From Paguma larvata (lineage: Eukaryota; Chordata; Mammalia; Carnivora; Viverridae): a stretch of DNA of 64,000 nt. The position numbers and the translations under genes are program-made. Numbering within the stretch: the stretch's first letter is position 1; the number at the start of each line of letters is the position of its first letter. This document shows, in pieces, positions 13,340-24,425 of the stretch. The stretch spans positions 52,418,960 through 52,482,959 of the forward strand of contig CM057839.1 in assembly GCA_030068075.1 (NCBI GenBank), read 5' to 3'. Under the pieces are notes generated by a model, which worked only from the letters and a program-made list of their open reading frames with translations, ran no database searches and was not told where the DNA came from.

Positions 13340-13880
13340 CTCTTCCTTACTGAGAGCCAGTCTTTATTGATTTCCCCTCTTTGCCATATGCGGTCTCCTC
13401 AGTGGGTCATGTGCTCCTTGCAGACAGTGACTGGGCTGTGATGGCATATGTTCCCCACATGGCACTGTGCCTACAACCCTGCGTTGCCCCGCACCTGGAT
13501 GTGGATGGACATGGTTGGTTGTGAGTCCGTGCTCTTTTGCGTGCTCTCCAAAACGACGGAATTTCTTACGAACCACAGTCTGGCAGTTACTAATTAGGTA
13601 GTATTTTCTTTTGGGGGCTGAATGGCAGAAAAGTTCAACATCTGGACTAAATAAAGACCCTGGACACCTCAGTTCAGCATAGTTTGATTGGAGTTTATTG
13701 GGCCTCTCCTACTCTCATATTCATTGAGTATTTTTTGAGCATCTACTATATGATAGGCTTTGTACTAGGCAAGATCTGCAGATGAATAGTAGTAGTTCCT
13801 AGGTGTCCAGGGGATGACAGGCATTAAAACATATTGAAACACAATATGATAGAAGCCGTGACAAGGGTCAGCCTTGGGTG
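13340..13880 (+). repeat. L2-like 3' end and a second old LINE relic
   Basis: 13380-13480 carries L2 3'-type text (…CTCCTTGCAGACAGTGACTG…). 13720-13830 has the common TCATTGAGTATTTTTTGAGC phrase of old LINE tails. Low certainty on exact family. Confidence 0.4.
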
Positions 13881-13943
13881 CTGTGGAAGCCCTGAGCAGC
13901 CCCTAACCTGGACTAGGGTGGGAAGCAGGTGGCAGTTACACAA

Positions 13944-14103
13944 GTGTGGTCCGCATTGTGTGGGAGCTTGTTGGAAATGCAGATTTGCAGGCCCCAGCCC
14001 AGATTTACCCAATCTGAAACTCTGGGCTGGAGCCCAGCAGTCTGGGTTTTAAGAAGCTCTCCACTAGATTCTATTGCTTGATAATGTTTGAGAAATACTG
14101 CCT
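13944..14103. mobile_element. MER5A-like hAT-Charlie MITE
   Basis: The text AAGTGTGGTCCGC…GGAGCTTGTTGGAAATGCAGATTTGCAGGCCCC…TCTGAAACTCTGGGC…GTTTGAGAAATACTGCC matches MER5A section by section (quoted here in pieces). MER5A is a non-autonomous hAT-Charlie element; this copy is diverged at its ends. Confidence 0.8.
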
Positions 14104-17100
14104 TTGAGACTCACAGAGACACACAACGATTAGGCAAGAGAGCATATACCACATGAAAAGGCATAAAATAGTGAGGTGGGGTGGTCCTTATATCGCCTCT
14201 GTTCTTTCACAGTCTACAAGACTTCCATACACGTGTTCAAGTGAACTGGAACAGAATATGGTCACATTCAAGATCGCTTGCATGTAATATACACAAAGGA
14301 GTGTGTGTTGCTCTCACTTAACCAGAGTCACAGAGCTGTCTTAGGCTGCTAGAAATTCTTTGTCAATTAAATCGCCAGGTGGTAAGGATTTTAAACGTTA
14401 CAAACGCACCCACCTGCATAGGCTCATCACAGGTGATGAGTTCTGGAAGGCATATACACATTACCATGAGGGCGCTGATGCCTGAGTTGAGGCAGCAGGC
14501 CTATCATATAGGTTGTTCAGAATGTTTGGAATGCTGATAAATACCGTGGGAATATGGAGCAGCCGGTAACTGATTTGGCCGATCGTGGGATAAGGCTCCA
14601 AGAAATGGGAATTGAGCTGGGCTTGGAAACAGGTGGAGTTTGCATGGCAGGCAAGAAGTAGCTCATCGGCATACACTGCACAGTCTGCAAACTGTCCAGA
14701 CAAAGAAAGCACTCTGTCAACTCATGGAGAAGCTGACAGAACAATAAAAATGCTGGGGATGTGGAGCACCACAGCCACAAATCTCCCCTACGAGGGCCAG
14801 CAATTTCAGGCCAAGGCTTATAGGATTTTCTTGAAAAAAAAAATGAAAAAAAAAATCTGAAAAAAACAAAAAACAAAAACACAACTATTAAGTGTTCCAA
14901 GGCTGGTGAGTCTTTTCAGGGGAACCTGCAGAGTTTCTGGAAAATGGTTTCCATATACCTGGCAAGGCCCTTCCTACAAGTCTCCAGGTGACTGTGCCTG
15001 TTTACAAGCAGGCTACTGCCTGGGGTGGGGGTGACAGGCAAAGACCTGCGTGGTTCCGACACCTGCACAGCTTGGAACTACTCGCTCATTTCTCCAGGAA
15101 AAGTCTCACGGTCCTCTCTAATGAACATAACCCGTAAAGGCCCCTCCTTGGAGCGCCAGCTCTCCTCCCCAGTTCTGCCCGTGCTCCCTCCCAGCCGGGA
15201 GGGAATTCACACTGAGGTTTGGCTTGCTGAAATTCTGAAATGTTGCGGTACCCTAAGTTACACTTAAAGCCAAAAGCATGAGGTGTGCAACCTGCTTGGA
15301 GGTTTGAATGCAATGCTCAGTTACAGGTGGCTACAGACTGGGACATCTAGGAGAGCAGCTGGGCAGGGTGTCCCTCTGGGCACACTGGGAGGCTGGGAAG
15401 GGACGTAAGCTGCACATGGTGGGCAGTGAACTCACAAACTGGTGGATTCCCCCCTATCAGGCCCTACAGAGAGAGGGAGGGAATGGTGAGAGAGAGGTTT
15501 CCACCAGAGATGAGCAGAGTTCTGAGGTTGAAGGATCAGAGCACACTTCACTTGATTGCGGGTAGTCTGAACATATTTCTTTCCCAGTCCAGTCTTTGTA
15601 GTTTTCCCCAGGAAGCCCATTGATAGTTTATTTGCAGATTAACATCCGAGCTTTCTGCTTCAAATTCGAGCACCTTATGTTTTGGATAGTTTTCATGAAG
15701 TGTGTATATTTCTGCAGCTGCAAACATGCCTTTGCAGAGCACACTGCCGGAGCTGGCAGGGGTGTGCGTGACGGTGAAAGGCCCCGTTCTCCCGCCTGCC
15801 TGGCTCGATTTCGAGGTGCTGGCGGGCAGCAGCAGGTGACGGAACAGGAAAACTTCCTGTCGCAGTCTTTCCCGCCCCTCTCCCTCTTTTTCTTCTTCCC
15901 GGCTCTCCACCTACTTTTCTTCTCTGTCATCTTCCTACACATTTCCTCGAAGAAATGCCACAGCCCAGTGAGTTATGTGGCACTGTGATGGATGAGATCT
16001 GGAGATGAGGGGCATGTGTGGAAACGGGGAGCGGCCGCCCTTTGAGGCGTTACAGAGCACCCCAGGGAAAGCGAGGGCCGGCCAAGCTAAGGAGACCCGA
16101 GGCAGGCCAGGTCACAGCTGGCCACTGCTGGCCCCTGCCTCAGCTGCTATGTTTCACCCTCTGCCCTTCCTGGTCTCCTTTGTGATCAGCACAAATTAGG
16201 GGTGTGGAATCGTGTAAGACATTTAATATTCTAACAACAACAGTCTGGGTAGCCCTGTGGCTCCACACTTCGCATGGAATCAGAAGGCACCTTTACCTAC
16301 TGGGGAATCCCTGTTCCTTGCTGTTTCCAGATCACCAATCTTGGTGCTGTGTCAGGAGGACCCAAAGCTGTTTGAGTCAAAGAGGCTCCCGACACTCTCC
16401 CCTACGATCTTCGGGAGGCACTAGAACAAACCTACTTCTGTCCGCCTTTGGGACTCCTGGCTTTTTTCACGAACGTTCCCTAACTTTCTTCCTATTCACT
16501 TCTGATCAGCATATCAGGTAGTCGGAAGCGGTCTCTCTCTAGAGGCAGGAGAACTGTGATTAAGCCCTCTGGGCTTATTTGACTTTAAAATGATGTTGGT
16601 GGTACTCAAGTCATGTCTGTATGTTTGTGTATGCATCTCTTGTTGATGGTTTGGGGCGTACATGTGTCTTCGTGGTCATATTGGGAATAAAAACTTCATT
16701 ATCCGTTTGGGATTAGAACTCATTTAGTTTTTAACTGATTGCTCTTCTTGATCTTCTGTATTTTCTCCAGAGGGTGGACCAGCCTCATTTGGGTAGGGGC
16801 GGCCTGGTTCTGTGAGTCTGGGGCTGGGGTCCACACAGAGAACAGGCTCTGTAAATCCTGAGACGACCGAGAAGTCTGACCTACAGTTCACAGCACAAAA
16901 CCCCAAAAAATACGTCTTGGTATTGTTCTTCTAAATTATTCATGAAGCACATGCAGTTTGCCTTTTTCTTTAGAATGCAAATACTCTTGGGAGTTGTTTT
17001 CCCTCCCCTGCTGAGGAGCTCAGTATCTTCTCTACTATGTGGTAACGTCCAAACACGACTGTCGGCTGTGTATTTCATCACTTACCATGTAGGCTTTGAG

Positions 17101-17219
17101 CTCCAATGTTTATAAAGAATCGGTGCATCTCGTGCCATCCCTAAATCCCAATCAAATGGAAATCTTCCATCTTAAAAAGTACTTAAACAGGAGATGAATT
17201 AACTAATACATTGTTAAAG
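14104..17219. other. Mostly unique intron sequence with an A-rich patch at 14835-14885
   Basis: An A-rich run at 14835-14885 ends a stretch of uncertain origin that begins near 14460. 15700-16200 is relatively GC-rich. No coding similarity or conserved domain was recognised in either strand. Confidence 0.3.
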
Positions 17220-17231
17220 AACATTCGCTGC

Positions 17232-17585
17232 TGAGAAAAAATGAAATCTGGCCATGTGTAGCAACATGGATGGAACTGGAGGGTATTATGTTAAGTGAAA
17301 TAAGTCAATCAGAAAAAGACAGCTACCATATGTTTCCACGAATAGGTGGACTTTGTGAGACTAAGCAAAAACCAGGGGGAGGGAAAGAGGGGAAAGAAAA
17401 AAAAGACACAGAGAGGGAGGGAGATAAAACATAAGAGACTCTCAAAGACTAAGAACTAACTGAGGGTGAGGGGGATGGGGGGGAGAGGGGGTGATGGGCA
17501 TTAAAAAAGGGCACATGTTGGGATGAACACTGGGTGTTTTATGTAAACCAATTTGAAAATAAACTATTATAAATGAAAAAAAAAA
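17232..17585 (+). mobile_element. Short 5'-truncated L1 3' end
   Basis: L1 3'-terminal sequence (…GCAACATGGATGGAACTGGA…, TTAAGTGAAATAAGTCAATC) runs into the carnivore L1 3' untranslated region and an A tail. A perfect 12-bp duplication, AACATTCGCTGC, lies at 17220-17231 and 17586-17597. It is a standard dead-on-arrival insertion of about 350 bp in the plus orientation, antisense to ENOX1. Confidence 0.95.
17463..17492 (+). other. G-quadruplex-type G-run cluster in L1 3' UTR
   Basis: At least four runs of three or more G with short spacers (GGGTGAGGGGGATGGGGGGG followed by AGAGGGGG). Purine-rich G tracts are a known feature of L1 3' untranslated regions. Confidence 0.7.
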
Positions 17586-17639
17586 AACATTCGCTGCATA
17601 CTGTCTCTGACAGCAAAAAAAAATATTTTGAAGTCCCAC

Positions 17640-17940
17640 TGTAGGAATGGGTTAAATTAAACTAGAGCACATCTGTGGCATGAAGTAGTAGGTGGCCATT
17701 AAAAGCCACATTAAGAAAATACTTAATAACACAGGGGAAAGGCTAAGGGTTTATAAGGGAAAAAGTGTAGGCGGTACGTGACATGCTGTAAGTGTGGTAT
17801 AAATGTATGCATGTGCACGTAGACAGAGATGAGGAAATATGAAGACGTGGAAGTGGTGACATTGTGGGTAGTTTTATTTTTCTTTATAGTTTTCTGCATT
17901 TTCCAAATTTTTCACAAGAGCAAAATGGGGCTTTTAAGAG
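17640..17940 (+). repeat. Old L1M-type 3' tail relic
   Basis: …GGCCATTAAAAGCCACATTA… through …TTCTGCATTTTCCAAATTTT… follows the layout of the 3' end of old L1M copies. Diverged; no frame. Confidence 0.5.
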
Positions 17941-18050
17941 AGAAGCATTCGCATATATGTATATTGGTTCCACACACTGCCAGTTTTCCATTTAAACAAC
18001 TGCTTTTGCTTCTACATCAGGTAGGATCATTCAACCTTTAGGGGAAAGTA

Positions 18051-18289
18051 CAGTAAAGGCTTGGTTGGCGAGCATAATTTGTTCTGGAAACATGCTTGTA
18101 ATCCAAGGCACTCGTATATCAAAGCAAATTTCAAGAACCATTGGCTCAGTTGTGATCCATGACATTCGGCAGCACGTACTACTTGTACTGCAAGACATCG
18201 TTGGTTTATCAAGTTAAAATTTACTAGAAATGTTTGCTTGTCTTGCAGAACACTTGTAGAATAAATTACTTGCAAGCCAAGGTTTTACA
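18051..18289. mobile_element. TA-flanked MITE (TcMar/Tigger-like), 239 bp
   Basis: Terminal inverted repeats are visible: CAGTAAAGGCTTGGTTGGCG at the left end and, on the opposite strand from the right end, GTAAAACCTTGGCTTGCAAG. A TA dinucleotide flanks each end (18049-18050 and 18290-18291), as expected of Tc1/mariner-type insertion. There is no transposase frame, so it is a non-autonomous element. The family name is from memory of similar Tigger MITEs. Confidence 0.75.
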
Positions 18290-18763
18290 TACATTTGGTC
18301 TCTAAAATAGAAAACTTTTTTGTTTCAGATGTTAGATTTAGCTATACAGGTACCACTGTCCATGTCAGACCATTTTACATGGAGCTGAAACTTATGTCTC
18401 CTTTGCCTATACTTCTCTTAACCTGGCCTGGGCAAAGAAGGTGTTTTCACTTCTCTAAACCCAACCCATGGCCAAGCAACTACTGCCAACTCCTGTCTTG
18501 ACAAAAAGGAAAGAACCGCACAGCCCCCAGTTCCACCTGGTGAAACACATCCTTGGTTGGCAGTGAGGCGCTTATTAAGAAAACTTCTCAAGTGTTTACT
18601 GGAAACAAGCACTGACCATGAAGCCAGCCTCTGCCTGTTTTTGATGCCGCTCCCTCTCGTCCTTCCTGGGGGCTCTTTATGGGCCAGAAAGTGGGTATGG
18701 TACAGGGTCTCTTCCAGGCCTCAGTCCCTTTCAAGGGTGCAGGGTTGGGATGTGTGTGGGTTT

Positions 18764-18965
18764 ATTATTATTATCTATTATTTTGTTAAATGTTTGTTTT
18801 TGAGAGAGAGTGAGCCAAGAAGGAGCAGAAAAAGAAGAAGACGGAAGATCTGAAGCAGGCTCCGGGCTGCAGAGAGACCAGTGTGGGGCTTGAACTCATG
18901 AACTGTGAGATCATGACCTGCGCTGAGGTCTGGACACTCAACCAACTGAGCCACACAGGTGCCCC
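18764..18965 (-). mobile_element. CAN SINE
   Basis: Minus-strand head GGGGCACCTGTGTGGCTCAG starts at 18965; reverse B-box and T-rich end toward 18790. A possible 8-bp duplication GTGGGTTT occurs at 18756-18763 and 18969-18976. The body is shortened around the felid-specific section. Confidence 0.85.
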
Positions 18966-19639
18966 AGAGTGGGTTTTTTAAGAGGAGTTATGGATTTTAT
19001 GGCAGGACATGTGGCTAATTCACAGCAGGAAACGTGGTGAGGCAGCTGTCTGGTGGCAGGAGGGTATGGAGAGGGAAGCAGAGGATGGGGAAGGAGGCAT
19101 CAACAGGAGAGAAGCAGTAATGTTGCAGGAGCTATAACTTGAGGAAAAGTCCAAGTTCTGGATGTCAACATTTAGTATGTGCAGAGAGCAATATATTATA
19201 AAGGAAATTTTAGTCATGACAAGTCCACCTTCTTGATTTCCAGCATCAATGGAGCAAGGGTGACCTCAGTGACTCAGAGACATAGGTCCATCTCTCTCTG
19301 GAGGAAGACAAAGTGGCTATTGGCCCTCAAGCTCCCTATGTACCTAGTATCCTATCTCGTTCTTATCAGATTCTCTTCTCCATGGAGCCAATCCTTCTGG
19401 TAAAGGTCTCATCTTCAGAGAGTTGCTGGAAACATGCAAATAAATTACCTCAAGCCCATTATGTCTACTGTGATAGTAACTTGATAGCGGAGACTAAGCC
19501 CGGATGTAATGAAACAGAGGACGAGCAAGTTTGGATAAGCGCAGGGCACAACGACAGGGGCTGAGCTCCTCCTACGCTAAACCACGCCTACATTACTCCC
19601 TGATGGGTCTCCGGAACCCAGCGTGGCCCCTGGACGTGT

Positions 19640-19870
19640 AAGGCCGGGGTAATAACAACACCTAACGCGCACCAGTGATGTCAACACTGTTAAGCAACGC
19701 TGACAATAATCCTAATGAGGCAGGTGTGATTATTACTTTCCTATCCAAAGTGAAAAAACTGTAGGTGGAAGGGTGCAGCATATCACTCAAGATCTCCTGG
19801 ACAGGAAGGGGTGGAGTTAGGATTGAAGCCAGGCCGCCCGGTGCCCTGATCCATTCCAGAGCCCTGCACT
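19640..19870 (-). repeat. MIR SINE relic
   Basis: Reverse-image MIR layout: …AATCCTAATGAGGCAGGTGTG…, then GTGAAAAAACTGTAGGTGG, then a CACTCAAGATCTCC segment. Strongly diverged. Confidence 0.55.
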
Positions 19871-20123
19871 CTGCTGTCTCCCCAACAATGTGACTTATTA
19901 ACCGAGTGAAAAACGGATGCAGAACAGACTGGGGACTCCATACAGGCTGAGGGTGGCGGGAAATGGTGGGAAGAGAGATGTCTAGGCTGCAGGAACTGTG
20001 ACACCTGTAGTCACACACCCAGTCCTGCCAGACTCCGGCTTGCCTGGTCAGGCACTCGTGTTGCCCTCACAGAGCCTGTCGAACGGGGTGTGGGAAGAGC
20101 GAGACACTTCTGTCTTGTCTACT

Positions 20124-20167
20124 TCCCTTCCGGTTCCAGGTCAGGACTCCCCTTCCGGTTCCAGGTC
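20124..20167 (+). repeat. Two-copy direct repeat, period 25, each with an ETS-type CTTCCGG
   Basis: CCCTTCCGGTTCCAGGTC occurs at 20125-20142 and again at 20150-20167. Each copy contains CTTCCGG (20127-20133 and 20152-20158), the reverse complement of the ETS core CCGGAAG. Confidence 0.8.
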
Positions 20168-20894
20168 GCGGGACGGAGACCCCCGCCCAGAGCAAGCAGC
20201 AGGTTGTTAAGAGAGGAAAGTATGGAGCTGAGTTCAGGTCTTTGCCTGAAGAATACGGGCCCATTTTCCTGTGGGGCTTCTCTCTTTCTCTCCTGCCTTA
20301 TTTAGTACACCACTCTCTATTCCTGTCTTTCGGGCTCCTCTGCCTCAAAGATGAAAGCCACGTCCCAAAACCAGGCAGAGGACCCAGCACTTGTGGGGCT
20401 TCTGTCATCAACATCGTTAAAATACATGGTTGACAATGGCTTTCTGCTGCGGGGTGCCAAACTTGAACCATGTTCTTCACACAGTATCTCTTCTACACAC
20501 TCTAAACATCTTTACTCTGACAGATTTAAAGACAACTCCGAGGATTTACTTTCTTATGGAGGCAGCTTGAAAAACTGAAAAGTCTTTCTCTTTTGTGTTT
20601 TTGTTTTATTGTCGGGAGGGAAGGGTGTTGTGCTTGACAGTGGTAACCCCCAGGATCATGAATTAAGCCTCTTAACCGGTTGCAAATGATTTCTCTGACC
20701 CCAGTGTGTGAGCCTGGGTTGTGCAACCAGAAGAGTGGGGTGGCACAGCTTTCCTATGGCAGAAACAAGGACGGGAAGAGTGGAAATTCGTAGAAAACTT
20801 TTAGACAAAACTGTTTATGCGCTGCAGGCTTCAGCTGCCACTTTGATTCCTCCTACTTATTCCTACATGTCTTTTTTTTCTATTTGTAATTACA

Positions 20895-21121
20895 TTATTT
20901 TTGTTAATGTTTATTTATTTTTGAGAGAGAGAGAGAGAGAGGGAGAGACAGAGCAGGAGTGGGGAGGGGCAGAGAGAGACACACACACACAGAATCTGAA
21001 ACAGGCTCCAGACTCTGAGCTGTCAGCACAGAGCCCAATGTGGCGCTCAAACTCAGCAACCACGAGATCAGGACCTGAGCCAACATCAGATGCCTAACCA
21101 ACTGAGCCACCCAGGCACCCC
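20895..21121 (-). mobile_element. CAN SINE
   Basis: Minus-strand head GGGGTGCCTGGGTGGCTCAG begins at 21121. The felid body appears as its reverse image (CTGAGCTGTCAGCACAGAGC), with GA-rich and T-rich ends at 20900-20960. Confidence 0.9.
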
Positions 21122-21262
21122 TAGTCCTATTTTTCTTTTTCTTTTAGATTTGGTATCTGTTATACATTAATTACCAGGGACTAGGTTAGGTATTCAGAAG
21201 TTCTAGGGATTAGGAGATAGTTCAGAGATAAAGGTAAAAAGGAAATTTATGTTTTGCTTTTT

Positions 21263-21472
21263 TAAAAATGTTTTTAATGTTTATTTTTGAGAGAGAGACA
21301 GAGCACAAGTGGGGGAGAGGCAGAGAGAGAGGGAGGCACAGACTCCGAAGCAGGCTTCAGGCTCTGAGCCATCAGCACAGAGCCCCGACATAGGGCTCAA
21401 ACTCACCAAACTGCAAGATCATGACCTAAGCAGAAGTCAGACGCTCAACCGACTGAGCCGCCCAGGGGCCCC
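21263..21472 (-). mobile_element. CAN SINE with target-site duplication
   Basis: Minus-strand SINE with head GGGGCCCCTGGGCGGCTCAG. Flanked by TATGTTTTGCTTTTT (21248-21262) and TATGGTTTGCTTTTT (21473-21487), one mismatch in 15. Confidence 0.93.
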
Positions 21473-22129
21473 TATGGTTTGCTTTTTAGGAAAGAAAACT
21501 GGGTCTGGAATAACTGAAATCTCTAAATGAACCATGATAAAGGCTAGTTTTAAACTTGGGAACACTTAAAAGGTTGGAGTGCCCAACTGTCACTAATATA
21601 TCCAGTTCCGAACACAAGGAAAAACCTATTTAAAATCAGTAAGTGCAGTATTATAGAGAGCAAGCCCTTTGTAGGTGATCTCAGTTTCTGGCTCTAATAG
21701 TTTTAAATTAGACCTCAGAAAACTTTCCTCATGAGCACAAGGTCGCAGATCTTCAGATGGAGACCAGGGTAAGCTTTGTAAGGGTGCCTCAGTTTGGGGC
21801 CCTCAGGAACAGCAGGCATAGTGTTGGTCAGAGACTGTTGTTGCTCAGTAAAACATAAAAACAGTAGAAAAGTCATAGTAACAGACCAAGTTAAGTGTGG
21901 TTAACATCCCATAAGCTGGACAACTCTTGGGACTAAGGCAAGAGGGTTAGCAAATTGCAAGACTAGACATTTTTTATGGGTCCCTTCAGGACCACTAATG
22001 GACACCGTAAGTGTGCATCTGTCACACTACATTCTAAATGCTAAACACTTCTGCAAGTCTGAAGCTTCCTGCCAGACTCCATGGCACGCCTATTAATATA
22101 TAGTATCCCCCAGAAACAAATATGAAAGA

Positions 22130-22550
22130 TGCAGAACAAGATTTATGGGCATGTTAATTACAGCATTATTTATACTAGTAAAAAAAATGGGAAGTTAAAT
22201 GCCTAACACATAGGTCTGTGGTTCAATTATTTCCTATCTACATTACGCAGTCATTAAGAATCACGTCTTTGAGGAACATTCGGTGACAAGAAAAATACTT
22301 ATGATATAATGAGAAATCAAAAATGTACAAAACTGAAGACAACATGATAATATTTATTTATGGGTTTTTCCCTCTGGTCATATGTATGCACATGACTGGA
22401 AAGAACTAAAATAAAATATTAATAGTGGTTATCTCTGAGTAATGAGATGCTAAATTATTTTTCTTCACCTCTGCATTTTTTTCCTGTAATTTTCCAGTTT
22501 CATACAGACTACTTCTTTTATAATAAAACATTGTTTTAAAAAAGCAGTTG
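22130..22550 (+). repeat. Old L1M-type 3' end relic
   Basis: …ATTACAGCATTATTTATACTAG…, …GCAGTCATTAAGAATCACG…, …GTGGTTATCTCTGAGTAATG… appear in the order seen in old L1M 3' ends. Diverged, no frame. Confidence 0.55.
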
Positions 22551-22769
22551 TCAACTTGCGTAAGAATATCCAGCGAAGCCTGTACCAGTCCTTTGTAATT
22601 ATTAATAAACAATATGTAAAATTCCTGCCCATGTGAATAATTATAGTGAAAAAAAATCTGTATGTCTTAGTCAATAACCTCATGCGGCTTTAAGCCTTGT
22701 GATCCGTGTTAAAATTCATCCCGTCAAAATTCTGCCTTCTATGTTAAATATGTGGCTAGGTGAAGAGAG

Positions 22770-22940
22770 AGAACTGATACTTGCTGTACTCTCAGCCAGG
22801 TGTTTGTGTACCTGGTTTCTCTGAGCGCCCTTATGGATGAGGTTTCTCTGCAGGTCAAATGACTTGCCCTGGTCACACGGCTATTCAGGGATCAAAATGG
22901 ACCCAAACCTTCTCAATCGGGTTCGAAAGCCTTGACCACC
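22770..22940 (-). repeat. MIR SINE relic
   Basis: …TACTCTCAGCCAGGTGTTTG… and …GACTTGCCCTGGTCACACGG… match the reverse MIR layout. Confidence 0.65.
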
Positions 22941-23589
22941 ACAAAGCTGATGGAAACTTTGGAGGAGACACAGACTTGGTTTCAGACATTTAAAAATACC
23001 TTCACCAGATACTGTGCAAGCGCTTCTAATGTGTGGCCAAAATCACTAACTTTTGTTTTCTTTGTTTTGATTTTCATTCACATAACCCAGTGAAGGTAGT
23101 AGGGAACTGCCCAACGGCGACAACATTACGGACAGAAAAGAACAAGACCAGTAAATTATCCACCTGCTGGGAAACCCCTGAAAGAACAGGCAGTGATCAT
23201 GGAAACTAGCCCAACCTTCGCCCAGTCAGAGACAGGGCCTCAGGGGGTACTGGCAGGTGCTGCTGGGCTCCATCGTTCCACAGACCTCTCACCACCCTTG
23301 GCCACAGAGCTGCTCCTCCTTCCTACTTGGCCTCAACCCTGTCTCTCAATAGTCATTGCTTCTATTAACAAAAAAACCCACATCCTGGCTTCTAGAGAGG
23401 TCTTTTTCAAAGCTAAAAACTCCAGTCTAGAAAGGACAAACGACTTTAAAGATGATCTTTCACTTTTTTTCATTGAATAATGAATGCCTTTTGACATCTC
23501 TCAAAATGAGAGGGACTAGATACTGTGTGAGGTTTATCTTCTCATGTATTGTCAATTTGACCAACAGATGAGCTTATAATTGTAACAAC

Positions 23590-24425
23590 ATCCTGCTCAG
23601 AACCTCACAAAGTGCTTCCACACCCGTTATCTCATTTGCTTCTCACCGTAAGCCTTACAGAAGGAAAGGTAGGTCATATCATCCCCATTTTGTAGACCAG
23701 GAAATGGAGGCATGTTGCCACTTTGCCTTGTTGGATTTGACAGCGGCTTTCCTTGGGAGGCACAGAGGAACTGACTCTGAGGGAGAAGCATGCGAAGGTT
23801 CTGGGTGAGAACGTGGCAGCAGTGTGTCCCAGGAGGACAGGACTCTGGAAAAAGGCTCCAGGGTAAGGCTGGGGTTTATGAAATACTGGAGAGGGAAGAG
23901 ACACTACTTAGGTGCCAATATTGCCTGTGGAGAGCTCTGGAGGCATGGCTTCCTCCTCTGCTTTCTCAATCCTCTCCATTCTCCAAAGCTAACCCAAATC
24001 CCCCTGCTCTGGGAAGCCATTCTCCGTTATCCACCACCCAGAAACCATCATAATAACATCTCAAGGTTTTCACACACCTCAGCTCATTACAACATCACGA
24101 CACGTTTTTGAGGTAGGCATTGCCATCCATTTAACACATAGGGAAATGACACTCAGAAGGGCTAACCTGCCCCCAGCTGACACAGTTAATAGGCAGCAAA
24201 GTCCAGATTTCCAACGACACCACATCACACCTGCCTCCCCTTCCGGTACACTTCTCATATCCTGTATATCACCTGCGTGTTCCCTCATCCTTCAACTCAG
24301 TTACAAGTTCTTTGAGCGCAGACAGCAAGCCTTCTCGTTCCTCTGTAACCACCCCCACCGCCAGCACGTAGCAGAGCTCTGGGTACGCAGTAGGCTCTCC
24401 ATAAACGTCATATGTTAAATATCTG
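23590..24425. repeat. MIR relics (minus) interleaved with L2 3'-end relics (plus)
   Basis: 23600-23720 (…CCCCATTTTGTAGACCAGGA…) and 24060-24200 (…GGAAATGACACTCAGAAGGG…) are MIR-like in minus orientation. 23930-24055 and 24205-24425 resemble L2 3' text in plus orientation (…GTTCTTTGAGCGCAGACAGC…, …CACGTAGCAGAGCTCTGGG…). Confidence 0.5.

Noticed and set aside
14517..14900. Minus-strand open frame with Phe-rich N-terminus
   Set aside because: The Phe run is the complement of the A-rich tract at 14835-14885, and the remainder has no recognisable motif.
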